Shown here: in pieces, positions 1-7,488 of the stretch | How the letters are laid out: the number at the start of each line of letters is the position of its first letter | How positions within the stretch are numbered: position 1 is the stretch's first letter | The notes under the pieces: generated by a model | The model's database searches: none | Told to the model about the DNA's origin: nothing | What the model saw: the letters and a program-made list of their open reading frames with translations, nothing else | Source: Bacillota bacterium | GTDB taxonomy: Bacteria; Bacillota_A; Clostridia; Peptostreptococcales; Anaerovoracaceae | Length of the DNA: 9,992 nucleotides | Direction of reading: 5' to 3' | Assembly (NCBI GenBank): GCA_017437925.1 | Contig: JAFRWQ010000002.1 | Location: 1 to 9,992 of the forward strand | Position numbers and translations under genes: made by a program

Positions 1-346
1 CTCCTATGTCGACCTTGCCCGAGAACTCGAAGTTGGCCCTGAAACCGTTGGTGAAGTATATCAAAAGCTCGGAATCGGGCACCAGCTCAAGAAAGCCGGG
101 GGTCTGGATGGTAAAGAACTGTATGGTGGTGTAGGGCATCGACGAAAACGATTTCCTCATGCCGGTGACGCCCTGTACGTCCACGGCGATGATGCGGAGA
201 TTGGTGAATATTATCTGGTCTCTTATGGTCTTGAAAGCCTGCATTATCTCTTCGCCTTCGATGAGCAGGCCCTTGACGTCCTCACGCACGGAATCCGCCT
301 CGATGGGATGCAGATTCCAGAAGGATTCCCTGTTGAAGTTGATCAT
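1..346 (-). CDS. PH domain-containing protein (bPH_1 / YvbH-like type), partial, C-terminus off the window
   Basis: About 115 residues are visible, starting MINFNRESFW and read leftwards off the edge without a stop. The stretch EGEEIMQAFKTIRDQIIFTN, followed by LRIIAVDVQGVTG and a SMPYTTI segment, is the pattern I recognise from the bacterial pleckstrin-homology family Pfam bPH_1 (formerly DUF1696). Members are small proteins of roughly 125 residues, so little should be missing. No signal peptide or membrane segment is visible, so it is probably cytosolic. The family's biochemical role is poorly known and I assign none. The start is set by AAAGGAG at 351–357, four bases upstream of ATG. The gene lies downstream of the trk operon on the same strand but behind that operon's terminator, so it is probably transcribed separately. 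Family confidence is high; function is unknown. Confidence 0.85.
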   Translation of the reverse strand, partial: MINFNRESFWNLHPIEADSVREDVKGLLIEGEEIMQAFKTIRDQIIFTNLRIIAVDVQGVTGMRKSFSSMPYTTIQFFTIQTPGFLELVPDSELLIYFTNGFRANFEFSGKVDIG

Positions 347-405
347 ACGGCTCCTTTCCTTGCACGCGCAAAGCAATGGCAGGGCAAAAGCCCTCCGTCA
401 GGACG

Positions 406-434
406 ATTAAACAACGAAAAAAGGCGTCCCGCAA
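406..434 (-). promoter_or_regulatory. Possible promoter of the PH-domain gene, overlapping the trk terminator
   Basis: On the minus strand, TTGCGG (429–434) and TTTAAT (406–411) are separated by 17 bases. The -10 matches TATAAT at five of six positions, but the -35 matches TTGACA at only three. The -35 would sit in the loop and inner stem of the trk terminator. A start near base 399 would leave a leader of about 50 bases, which contains a short hairpin (AGGGC/GCCCT, 381–394). This is a weak candidate, offered because the gene needs a promoter downstream of the terminator. Confidence 0.3.
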
Positions 435-447
435 GGGAATACGCCTT
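417..447 (-). terminator. Rho-independent terminator of the trk operon
   Basis: Read on the minus strand, AAGGCGT pairs with ACGCCTT. An inner CCC/GGG stem closes on a four-base loop, with a three-base bulge on one side. The stem runs straight into six T residues (417–422). It lies about 35 bases past the stop codon of the last trk gene and before the PH-domain gene, which is the expected place to end trk transcription. The plus-strand reading has only a poor T tract (TTATT), so it acts mainly leftwards. Confidence 0.85.
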
Positions 448-481
448 ATTGTAGGATCGATTTAAGATTTGTAAGAGGGCC

Positions 482-1759
482 TTAAGAATTCCTTAATCTC
501 TGCTTGCCTTCGGACCTTATGAAGGGCAGCATCAGGGCGTAGATCTCAAGGCGGCCGGCCAGCATGAGGAAGCAGCCGAAGAGCCTGGAGAAGGGATCGA
601 GGAAGTCGAAGTTGCACTGGCTTCCGGTCACTCCGAAGCCGGAGCCCAGGTTGTTGAGCAGGGAGGCGGAGCCGAAGAAGGCGGTCTCCATGTCCGGGGC
701 GCAGAAGGAGAAGACCAGTATGCCCATGAGGAAGAGCATGGTGTAGTGGATGATGAAGGAGCTGACCTGGTCCACCGTGTCGTCGGAGAGGACCCTGCCG
801 TTGATCCTTAAGGTGATGACGGCTCTGGGATGTATGCGCTTAAAGAAAGCCCTTCTTAAGGCCTTCATGGCGATTATGACCCTTACCAGCTTGATGCCGC
901 TTCCGGTGGATACCGAAGATGCTCCGAAGAAGGAGAGCATGACCAGCACGGCCTTTGAGAAGGAGGGCCAGGAGGCGGTGTCGGCGTTGGTAAGGCCCGT
1001 TGTGCTGCTGTAGGATACGGCGTGGAAGGTGCCGGTCTTAAGGGCGGAGAGCAGGTCGGGGCTTGCTCCCGAGATGCGGTTGGCGGCGGCTATGAGCAGG
1101 GCGGAGCTGACCAGAAGCACCGCGTAGGTCTTGAGCTCCGAATTCTTTCTGACCGAGGCGAAGTCCCTTTTGATGAGCCTTGCGTATACCGAAAAGCTTA
1201 CGGTCGAAAGTATCATGCATATGACGCATATCACGCCCGTGCCCTTGATGCCGGCGTCTATGGCGTCGAAGGCGGAGCTCGCCATTCCTCCGGTGGAGCA
1301 GACTGTCAGGGTGAGCTCGACCGCTTCTATGGCCCTGTGACCCAGGCACAGCATGGCGAGGAACATGAGAAGGCTTATGGACACGTATATGAGGAAGAGC
1401 AGGTTTCCCTCCCTGCTTCTTATTACATCGGCGAAGCTGCGGCCCTTGCGGCTGCTGTCCAGGCCGCTCTTGGAGTCGCTGTCGATGGAGGGCAGGAGGG
1501 AGCTTAAGAACACCAGTATGGCGAGTCCTCCCATCCACTGGCAGGAGAGGTAGAAGAGCAGAAGCCCTCCGTCGAGTCCCGTTCCCAGGGTCGCTCCGGT
1601 GGTGGTAAAGGAGGAGACGGACATGAAGAAGGCGGAGATGAAGTCTTCGCTGTAGCCCGTGACCAGGTAGGGTATGCTGCCGAGGAGGCAGGCGGCGAGC
1701 CAGATGTAGCTGACCAGGCGCATTTTCTCCGATATGGTCTTGTCAGAGCCCTTGATCAT
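482..1759 (-). CDS. trkH: Second TrkH-family potassium transporter subunit, short diverged paralogue (425 aa)
   Basis: Integral membrane protein of the TrkH/KtrB cation-channel superfamily, expected to form a K+ pore gated by a TrkA-type subunit. All four pore-loop glycines are visible: FTTTGAT (51–57), CSTGGM (154–159), SSTTGL (251–256) and NNLGSGFG near the C-terminus. The family's third-domain loop appears as VSTGSGIK and the C-terminal helix as MLAGRLEIYALML. It is about 60 residues shorter than the neighbouring TrkH because it lacks the two N-terminal helices (D0) and begins just before the first pore domain, as KtrB-type proteins do. Its ATG overlaps the upstream gene's TAA by one base (TAATG), so translation is probably coupled. 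All core glycines are retained, so it looks functional rather than a pseudogene. The second filter differs from its neighbour (CSTGG against VGTGG). Whether it carries K+, Na+ or both cannot be told from sequence. Confidence 0.9.
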   Translation of the reverse strand: MIKGSDKTISEKMRLVSYIWLAACLLGSIPYLVTGYSEDFISAFFMSVSSFTTTGATLGTGLDGGLLLFYLSCQWMGGLAILVFLSSLLPSIDSDSKSGLDSSRKGRSFADVIRSREGNLLFLIYVSISLLMFLAMLCLGHRAIEAVELTLTVCSTGGMASSAFDAIDAGIKGTGVICVICMILSTVSFSVYARLIKRDFASVRKNSELKTYAVLLVSSALLIAAANRISGASPDLLSALKTGTFHAVSYSSTTGLTNADTASWPSFSKAVLVMLSFFGASSVSTGSGIKLVRVIIAMKALRRAFFKRIHPRAVITLRINGRVLSDDTVDQVSSFIIHYTMLFLMGILVFSFCAPDMETAFFGSASLLNNLGSGFGVTGSQCNFDFLDPFSRLFGCFLMLAGRLEIYALMLPFIRSEGKQRLRNS

Positions 1760-3219
1760 TATTTCCTGCTCCAGAAGGCGGGTGTGAACATGAGGAAGAC
1801 CGTGAAGAGCTCGAGTCTTCCGGCTATCATCAGTATCGAGAGGAATATCTTTGTGGCTGCGGTGTAGAAACCGTAGTTTAATGTGGGTCCGACGGCTTCA
1901 AAGCCGGGGCCTATGTTGCTGAAGCAGGCCAAAACCGAAGAGAAGGAGGTCATGAGGTCAGCGTTCTCAAGGCTCACCAGCACGGTTCCCGCCAGCAGCA
2001 CGAAGATGTAGAGCAGCAAAAACTCGCTGACGGAGCGGGTGATGTGCTCGGGGACTATCTTTCCGCCTATCTTGACCGGGTCCACCGCGGTGGGGTGCAG
2101 CCTTCTTCTCACTCCTCTTCCCGCGATCTTGACTCCCATCATGACCCTTATGACCTTCATGCCTCCTCCGGTCGAGGAAGCGCAGCCTCCGATGAACATG
2201 AGGAGCATGAGGACCATGCGGCAGGGCAGGGGCCAGAGGTCGAAATCGCAGGTGCTGTAGCCCGTGGTCGTCAGTATCGAGGCGACCTGGAAATATGCCA
2301 GTCTGAAGGAATCGAAGACGCCGGCCGCCTGGTTCTTAAGCAGCAGCATGATCATGACGAAGAAGGTGGAGCCGAAGGTTATGAGCAGATAGCAGCGAAG
2401 CTCCGGGTCCTTGACGGCCTGGCCCGGCTTTTTGGCGAGGCACAGATAGTAGAGGTTGAAGTTGACTCCCGCCAGCATCATGAAGACGGAGATTATGAGC
2501 TGGGAACTGACGTTGTAGCCCGCAAGGCCGTTGTTCATGGTGGCGAAGCCCCCGGTGCCCACGGTCCCGAAGGTGTAGACCAGGGAATCGTATAGGTTCA
2601 TTCCGGATATCATCAGCAGGGCGGTCTCGATCAACGACATGCCGGTGTATATGAGGTAAAGGCTTCTGGCGGTATCGTTGAAGGTAAAGGTGATCTTGTC
2701 CATGGAGGGGCCTGTGGTCTCGGCTCTCATGATCTTCTGTCCGCCTATGCCCAGGGCCGGCATCATGGCTATGGTAAGGACCAGTATGCCCATGCCTCCA
2801 ACCCAGTGAGTGAAGGAACGCCAGAAGAGAACGCCCATGGGAAGGCCCTCGACCCCGCTCAGAATGCTGGCTCCGGTGGTGGTAAAGCCGGAGGCGGTCT
2901 CAAAAAACGCGTCGGCGAGGTTTGGTATGGCTCCCGAGATGACAAAGGGCAGGGCGCCAAGGACCGAAAGGACCAGCCAGGCGCTTCCCACGATGAAAAA
3001 ACCGTCCCGAAGACCTAAGGAGTTGGTCTCGGGCGGCTTTGAAAATCTGAAAGCCAGGTAGCCCACGGCTATCATCGGGAGGGCGCAGACCGCAAAGGAT
3101 ACAGCCACGAAGCTCTCCCCGTATATGAGGGACACGGCGCAGGGAAGGAGCATCAGGGCCCCTACCAGGGTCATGACGGCGCAGAGTACTTTAGTTACGA
3201 GCCTTTTGTTAAGGACCAT
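1759..3219 (-). CDS. trkH: TrkH potassium uptake protein, pore-forming membrane subunit (486 aa)
   Basis: Membrane subunit that carries K+ inward in complex with the TrkA regulator encoded just upstream. Its length of 486 matches the usual 480–490 of TrkH. Two N-terminal hydrophobic helices (about 10–57) form the extra D0 domain. Four pore units follow, with filter motifs GFTTTGAS (111–118), TVGTGGF (219–225), TTTGY (317–321) and SNIGPGF (434–440). The loop GGCASSTGGGMK (344–355) corresponds to the conserved intramembrane loop of domain 3, which gates the pore in characterised TrkH. The C-terminus keeps the family pattern MIAGRLELFTV. It starts three bases after the trkA stop codon. The ribosome binding site is weak (AGAAG), which suggests coupling to trkA translation. 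The family call is very secure. Confidence 0.95.
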   Translation of the reverse strand: MVLNKRLVTKVLCAVMTLVGALMLLPCAVSLIYGESFVAVSFAVCALPMIAVGYLAFRFSKPPETNSLGLRDGFFIVGSAWLVLSVLGALPFVISGAIPNLADAFFETASGFTTTGASILSGVEGLPMGVLFWRSFTHWVGGMGILVLTIAMMPALGIGGQKIMRAETTGPSMDKITFTFNDTARSLYLIYTGMSLIETALLMISGMNLYDSLVYTFGTVGTGGFATMNNGLAGYNVSSQLIISVFMMLAGVNFNLYYLCLAKKPGQAVKDPELRCYLLITFGSTFFVMIMLLLKNQAAGVFDSFRLAYFQVASILTTTGYSTCDFDLWPLPCRMVLMLLMFIGGCASSTGGGMKVIRVMMGVKIAGRGVRRRLHPTAVDPVKIGGKIVPEHITRSVSEFLLLYIFVLLAGTVLVSLENADLMTSFSSVLACFSNIGPGFEAVGPTLNYGFYTAATKIFLSILMIAGRLELFTVFLMFTPAFWSRK

Positions 3220-3222
3220 ATT

Positions 3223-4569
3223 CTATCTTCTCTTGAGAAGGGCCTCGAGGGACACGGTGCTGGAGAGCAGGGAGAGTATGAGCACCCGGTCTCCGTTCAT
3301 GATCTGGGTGCTGCCTTTGGGTATTATGACCTCGCCGGACCTGTGGATCGAGGCGATGAGGACGCCGTTGGGGAGCTGCAGGGAGGACAGAGGCTTTTCG
3401 GTGAGAGCCATGCTGCCGTCGGCTATGATCTCGACGAACTCGGCCTGTCCCTGGACTATCTTGGAGAATATGACTATGCCTTCGCGCTCTATGTACCTGA
3501 GTATGCTGGCGGCGCTCATCTCCATGGGGTTGATGATCATGTCGACGCCGAGGCTCTCGGTAAGGCTGCCGTAGCTGTTGCGGCTGATCTTGGTCACAAC
3601 GTCCTCGACTCCGTTCCTCTTTGCGATGAGGGAGAGGAGGAGGTTCTCCTCGTCAAAACCGGTGACCGCGACGAAGGCGTTCATGGACTGAAGGTTCTCT
3701 TCAGCGAGGAGGCCGGTGTCGGTGGCGTCGCCGTTGAGGACCAGGGCTTCTCCGAGCTGCTCGGAGAGGTATTCGCAGCGCTTCCTGTCCCTTTCTATTA
3801 TCTTTACGCTGATGCCCGAAGCCGAGAGCATGCGGGCAAGATAGAAGCCGGTCTTTCCTCCGCCGGCCAGCATGACCCGCTTTATGCCGGTATGCTCTCT
3901 GCCCCTGCGGACCTTGGCGCCTATCTCGTTGATGCGCTTTTCAATGCCTATGATGTATATGGTGTCGCCGCCCATCAGCACCGTGCTGCCGTTGGGGATG
4001 ATGATCTTGCCGTTTCTCGAGACTGCGGCTATGAGGACCCCGTTCATGCGGTCGCCCAGGTCTTTAAGGGCTTTGCCCGCAAGGCCCGGAAGGCTCTCCA
4101 CGTCGCACTCGAGTATGGCGGTCTTTCCGGTGACCAGTTTTCCGCCGCTGAGGCTGTATTTCTGGGTAAGGTAGTTGTAGATCTCGGTGGCGCAGGCCAT
4201 GTCGGGGTTCACTATGTAGTCGATGTTCATCGATTTTTTGATGAACTCCTCCTGGGCCACGTGCTCGGGAGCCCTGACTCTTGCGATGACCTGGTGGCAG
4301 CCCAGCTCCTTGGCGAAGCGGCATATGACCATGTTGAGCTCGTCGCTGTTGGTGGCCGAGATCAGAATATCGTATGAGCCTATGTTTATGTCCCTGAGGA
4401 CCCCGGTCTCTATGGCGTTGGCTTCCACCGGCCTGATGTCGTAGCGGTCTCCCAGCTTCTGAAGCTTTTCGGAATTGGAATCTATGACCGTGACTTCATT
4501 TTTGCCGCCCAGAAGGGCTTCGGTGATGGTGGTGCCGAGCTTTCCGGCGCCGACGACTGCAACTTTCAT
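3223..4569 (-). CDS. trkA: TrkA, cytoplasmic NAD-binding regulatory subunit of Trk K+ uptake (448 aa)
   Basis: Peripheral cytoplasmic protein that assembles under TrkH and gates it in response to nucleotides. It has the full double layout of TrkA, about 450 residues. A first RCK_N Rossmann domain carries GAGKLG (7–12) with D30 ending the second strand. An RCK_C domain lies at roughly 135–220. A second RCK_N carries GGGKTG (236–241), E259 and an NGDATD motif, and a second RCK_C closes the protein. I chose the ATG at 4569 rather than the in-frame one at 4602. GGAGG lies six bases upstream of 4569, and the Rossmann strand MKVAVVGAG begins immediately. The farther start would add 11 unrelated residues and fall at about the predicted transcription start. 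It is the first gene of the trk operon. The leader is only about 15–20 bases, so no leader riboswitch fits. Confidence 0.95.
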   Translation of the reverse strand: MKVAVVGAGKLGTTITEALLGGKNEVTVIDSNSEKLQKLGDRYDIRPVEANAIETGVLRDINIGSYDILISATNSDELNMVICRFAKELGCHQVIARVRAPEHVAQEEFIKKSMNIDYIVNPDMACATEIYNYLTQKYSLSGGKLVTGKTAILECDVESLPGLAGKALKDLGDRMNGVLIAAVSRNGKIIIPNGSTVLMGGDTIYIIGIEKRINEIGAKVRRGREHTGIKRVMLAGGGKTGFYLARMLSASGISVKIIERDRKRCEYLSEQLGEALVLNGDATDTGLLAEENLQSMNAFVAVTGFDEENLLLSLIAKRNGVEDVVTKISRNSYGSLTESLGVDMIINPMEMSAASILRYIEREGIVIFSKIVQGQAEFVEIIADGSMALTEKPLSSLQLPNGVLIASIHRSGEVIIPKGSTQIMNGDRVLILSLLSSTVSLEALLKRR

Positions 4570-4575
4570 ACCGTA

Positions 4576-4580
4576 CCTCC
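4576..4580 (-). promoter_or_regulatory. Ribosome binding site that fixes the trkA start
   Basis: GGAGG on the minus strand, six bases before ATG at 4569. No such sequence precedes the longer in-frame alternative at 4602, so this site decides the start. Confidence 0.85.
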
Positions 4581-4592
4581 AATAACCATATA

Positions 4593-4620
4593 ATCTTATC
4601 ACATATGCTTATGAGGTCAA
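4593..4620 (-). promoter_or_regulatory. Sigma-A type promoter of the trk operon
   Basis: On the minus strand, TTGACC (4615–4620) matches TTGACA at five of six positions. Sixteen bases on is TAAGAT (4593–4598), four of six to TATAAT, preceded by TGA, which gives an extended -10 (TGnTAAGAT). Transcription would begin near 4586, leaving a very short leader before trkA at 4569. This is a prediction from pattern only. Confidence 0.65.
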
Positions 4621-4639
4621 GGGAAAAGGGTACATTTCG

Positions 4640-4670
4640 CAGTTTACGCCCGGTCAGGGCCCTTAAACTG
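4640..4670. repeat. Imperfect inverted repeat between divergent promoters, possible operator
   Basis: CAGTTTA (4640–4646) and TAAACTG (4664–4670) are perfect 7-bp inverted arms. Inside them GCCC (4648–4651) and GGGC (4657–4660) form a second inverted pair, slightly off-centre. It lies upstream of both predicted divergent promoters, so neither transcript should contain it. If functional it is more likely a DNA-binding site than an RNA hairpin. A competing pairing (CAGGGCCC with GGG…CCCTG, 4655–4680) overlaps it. No regulator gene is in the window. Confidence 0.4.
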
Positions 4671-4702
4671 GGTCCCCCTGCGGCTGAAATAACAGTTTTT
4701 GC

Positions 4703-4731
4703 TTGAAAAGGGCGGAGTTTTGATACATAAT
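4703..4731 (+). promoter_or_regulatory. Sigma-A type promoter of the MATE–der–plsY–gpsA–miaB operon
   Basis: TTGAAA (4703–4708) and CATAAT (4726–4731) are separated by the ideal 17 bases. The -35 matches at four of six positions and the -10 at five of six. Transcription would start near 4738, giving a leader of about 35 bases before the MATE ATG. Because the downstream genes overlap or nearly touch, this may serve the whole rightward operon, though internal promoters are not excluded. Confidence 0.7.
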
Positions 4732-4771
4732 AATTAGTCAGACTGCAGATGTGGATAAACAGAGAGGGCGT

Positions 4772-6163
4772 ATGGCTTCGGGACTCAGCGAAGAGCAAAG
4801 ATATAAAAAGATGACGGAGGAACCGGTCGGGAAGCTCGTGAGCTCCCTCGCCATTCCCTGCATAATAAGCAACCTGATCACCACCATATACAATATGGCG
4901 GACACCTATTTCATAGGCAAGATCAGCACCAGCGCCTCGGGCGCGGTGGGCATAACCCTGGCCTGCATGAACCTGATCCAGGCTCTGGGCTTTTTCTTCG
5001 GACAGGGCTCGGGCATCAATATTTCAAGGCTTTTGGGCGCTCACGACAAGGAAGAGGCTGAGAAGATAGGCGCCACCGCCTTCTTTACCGGCGTCTTCGC
5101 CGCCGCGGTCTTCGCGGCAGCGGGGCTTCTGCTCCTTACCCCTTTGTGCAGGCTGTTGGGCTCCACCGACACCATACTTCCCTACGCCAGGGCCTACATG
5201 GGAGTGATACTCATGGGAGCTCCCTTCATGGTGACGGGCCACGTGTTCAACCAGCAGCTGAGGCAGCAGGGCCTGAGCTTTTACGGCATGCTGGGCCTGG
5301 GAGTGGGCGGCATACTCAACATGATACTGGACCCCATATTCATCTTCCGATTTGATATGGGCATAGCGGGCGCTGCCTGGGCGACCATCATAAGCCAGAT
5401 GATCAGCGCCTGCATACTCTTCGCCGGGGTCGAGAAGAAGGCAGTGGTCAGGATAAGGTTCAGGAACTTCGCTCCGAGCCTCAAGCGCTACAGGGCCATA
5501 TACCGCTGCGGACTTCCGTCCCTCACCAGGCAGGCTGTGGGAGGCTTCGCCAACGCGGCCTTAAACAACGCCGCCGGCCCCTACGGAGACGCGGCCATAG
5601 CCGCCATGGCCATAGTTACCAAGATAGGCAACTTCACCAATGCCTGCGTCCTGGGCTACGGACAGGGCTTCCAGCCGGTCTGCGGCTTCAATTACGGGGC
5701 GAAAAAGATAAAGAGGGTCAAAGAAGCCTACAAGTTCTGCGTCCGCTTCGGAACGGTGTTCCTGATCGTAATGTGCGTCCTCGAGTTCGCCTTCGCTCCT
5801 TCACTGATAGGCATCTTCAGAAAGGGCGATCCCCTGGTCATAGAATACGGGGCGGCCGCTCTCAGGTATCACTGCATAACATTCTGGCTCACGGCCTTCG
5901 CCATCATGAACAACATGCTGCTGCAGGTCATAGGCAAGACATATAAATCGACCTTCCTGGGGCTCACCAGGCAGGGCCTGGCCCTGATCCCCTGCGTGAT
6001 CATACTCCCCAGATTCATAGGATTCCTCGGTGTCCAGACCGCCCAGTGCTTCGCCGACATAGCGGGCCTCATCTTCGGCCTGATAGTCATAAGAGGAGTC
6101 TGGAAGGAACTGACCGGCATGGAAAAAGAATACGAAACGCTGTCCGAAAGGAGCATTGAATGA
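4772..6163 (+). CDS. MATE-family multidrug/organic cation efflux transporter (463 aa)
   Basis: Inner-membrane antiporter of the MATE family (NorM/DinF/MepA-like), which exports drugs or metabolites using a Na+ or H+ gradient; the substrate cannot be inferred. The length fits the usual 440–470 residues, and hydrophobic segments run through the whole protein, consistent with 12 membrane helices in two similar halves. The N-terminal IYNMADTYFIGKI and the following SASGAVGIT are typical of clostridial MATE proteins. A second-half counterpart is seen in GLPSLTRQAVGGFAN and CVLGYGQGFQPVCGFNYGAK. I chose ATG at 4772, preceded by GAGGG, over the in-frame GTG at 4751, which has no ribosome binding site and lies only about a dozen bases from the predicted transcription start. 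Its last codons overlap der by four bases (ATGA), so the two are translationally coupled. The family is certain; the exact start is less so. Confidence 0.92.
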   Translation: MASGLSEEQRYKKMTEEPVGKLVSSLAIPCIISNLITTIYNMADTYFIGKISTSASGAVGITLACMNLIQALGFFFGQGSGINISRLLGAHDKEEAEKIGATAFFTGVFAAAVFAAAGLLLLTPLCRLLGSTDTILPYARAYMGVILMGAPFMVTGHVFNQQLRQQGLSFYGMLGLGVGGILNMILDPIFIFRFDMGIAGAAWATIISQMISACILFAGVEKKAVVRIRFRNFAPSLKRYRAIYRCGLPSLTRQAVGGFANAALNNAAGPYGDAAIAAMAIVTKIGNFTNACVLGYGQGFQPVCGFNYGAKKIKRVKEAYKFCVRFGTVFLIVMCVLEFAFAPSLIGIFRKGDPLVIEYGAAALRYHCITFWLTAFAIMNNMLLQVIGKTYKSTFLGLTRQGLALIPCVIILPRFIGFLGVQTAQCFADIAGLIFGLIVIRGVWKELTGMEKEYETLSERSIE

Positions 6164-7488
6164 GCAGACCCATAGTCGCGGTGGTGGGAAGGCCCAACGT
6201 GGGCAAATCCACCTTTTTCAACAAGATAATAGGCAGGCGCCTGTCCATAGTCGAGGACACTCCCGGAGTGACCAGGGACAGGATAGTCGCCGACGCCGAG
6301 TGGTCGGGCAGGAAGTTCATGCTCATAGATACCGGCGGCATAGAGCCGGCCTCGGAAGATATCATTCCCGCCGCCATGAGGGCCCAGGCGGAGATCGCCA
6401 TGGAGATGGCTGACGTAATACTGTTTATGGTAGACGGCAAGGAGGGACTGACCTCCGCGGACCTTGACGTGGCCGAGATCCTCAGAAGGAAGAACAAAGA
6501 GGTCATACTGGTCGCCAACAAGGTGGACGATCCCAGAAAGTACACCGGTATCTACGATCTTTACGAGCTGGGCCTGGGGACTCCCTTCGCGGTCTCCTCG
6601 GTCAACATGCTGGGCCTGGGAGACCTTCTGGACGAGATCATAGAACGCATCCCCGAAGAGAGCTTTTCCGACGAGGAAGAGGATGACATCAAGATCGCCG
6701 TCATAGGAAAGCCCAACGTGGGCAAATCCAGCATAGTCAACGCCTTCCTGGGGGAGGAGAGGGTGATAGTCAGCGACATCGCAGGCACCACCCGCGACTC
6801 CATATACACACCCTTCGAAAAGGACGGTGTCAAGTTCACCCTCATCGACACCGCCGGCATACGCCGCCGCAGCAAGGTCACCGAAGACATTGAAAAATAC
6901 AGCGTCGTAAGGGCCATAGCAGCCATCGAGCGCTGCGACGTGGCCCTGATGGTCCTCGACGCCCGCGAAGGCCTCACCGAGCAGGACAAAAAGATCGTCG
7001 GCATGGCCCACGAGGCGGGGAAAGGCATAATAGTCGTCGTAAACAAGTGGGATCTGGTCGTCAAAGAGACCAATACCATGAGGGACATGACCAGGAAGAT
7101 CAAGGGAGAGCTCCAGTTCATGGACTACGCTCCCGTCATGTTTACCTCGGCCCTGAAGGGCCAGAGGCTCAGCCAGGTGCTCGACAAGGCGAAGACCGTG
7201 GCGGAAAACAGGGCAATGAGGGTCTCCACCGGCCAGCTCAACGCCCTCATCGCCGACGCGGTAATGATGAACAACCCGCCATCCGACAAGGGCAAGAGGC
7301 TCAAGATATACTACTGCACCCAGGTGGGCGTAAAGCCTCCTCTCTTCTCCTTCCAGGTGAACAAGAGGGAGCTGATGCATTTCTCCTATTCCAGGTACCT
7401 TGAGAACAAGATAAGGGACGGCTACGGCTTCGAAGGGACCTCCATCAAGTTCGTCTTCAGGGAGAAAGGGGAGAACGCCGATGTTTAA
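6160..7488 (+). CDS. der: Der (EngA), tandem-GTPase 50S ribosome assembly factor (442 aa)
   Basis: Essential cytoplasmic GTPase that binds the maturing 50S ribosomal subunit. Two complete G domains are visible. The first has GRPNVGKS (10–17), PGVTRD (35–40), DTGG (57–60) and NKVD (120–123). The second has GKPNVGKS (183–190), AGTTRD (208–213), DTAG (230–233) and NKWD (295–298). An acidic linker (SDEEEDD, about 170–176) joins them. The remaining ~110 residues form the KH-like domain characteristic of Der. The length equals the family norm. The start overlaps the MATE stop by four bases, and AAAGGAG at 6147–6153, six bases upstream, is strong. Its end overlaps plsY by eight bases. All nucleotide-binding residues are intact. 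Confidence 0.98.
   Translation: MSRPIVAVVGRPNVGKSTFFNKIIGRRLSIVEDTPGVTRDRIVADAEWSGRKFMLIDTGGIEPASEDIIPAAMRAQAEIAMEMADVILFMVDGKEGLTSADLDVAEILRRKNKEVILVANKVDDPRKYTGIYDLYELGLGTPFAVSSVNMLGLGDLLDEIIERIPEESFSDEEEDDIKIAVIGKPNVGKSSIVNAFLGEERVIVSDIAGTTRDSIYTPFEKDGVKFTLIDTAGIRRRSKVTEDIEKYSVVRAIAAIERCDVALMVLDAREGLTEQDKKIVGMAHEAGKGIIVVVNKWDLVVKETNTMRDMTRKIKGELQFMDYAPVMFTSALKGQRLSQVLDKAKTVAENRAMRVSTGQLNALIADAVMMNNPPSDKGKRLKIYYCTQVGVKPPLFSFQVNKRELMHFSYSRYLENKIRDGYGFEGTSIKFVFREKGENADV

Noticed and set aside
360..394. Short hairpins upstream of the PH-domain gene (TTGC/GCAA at 360–371; AGGGC/GCCCT at 381–394)
   Set aside because: Stems of four and five base pairs with no T tract are expected by chance at this base composition.
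159..410. An 83-codon plus-strand open frame over the PH-domain gene
   Set aside because: The minus-strand PH-domain reading has a clear family pattern and ribosome binding site; this frame has neither.
3343..4377. A 344-codon plus-strand open frame antisense to trkA
   Set aside because: trkA is unmistakable on the other strand; the antisense product is low-complexity with no domain, and no promoter or ribosome binding site supports it.
4570..4592. A possible c-di-AMP or other riboswitch leading trkA, as seen before some potassium transporter genes
   Set aside because: The predicted leader is only about 15–20 bases, too short for any riboswitch, and the upstream sequence shows no such conserved core.
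4751..4771. GTG at 4751 as the start of the MATE protein
   Set aside because: No ribosome binding site precedes it and it lies very near the predicted transcription start; ATG at 4772 has GAGGG just upstream.
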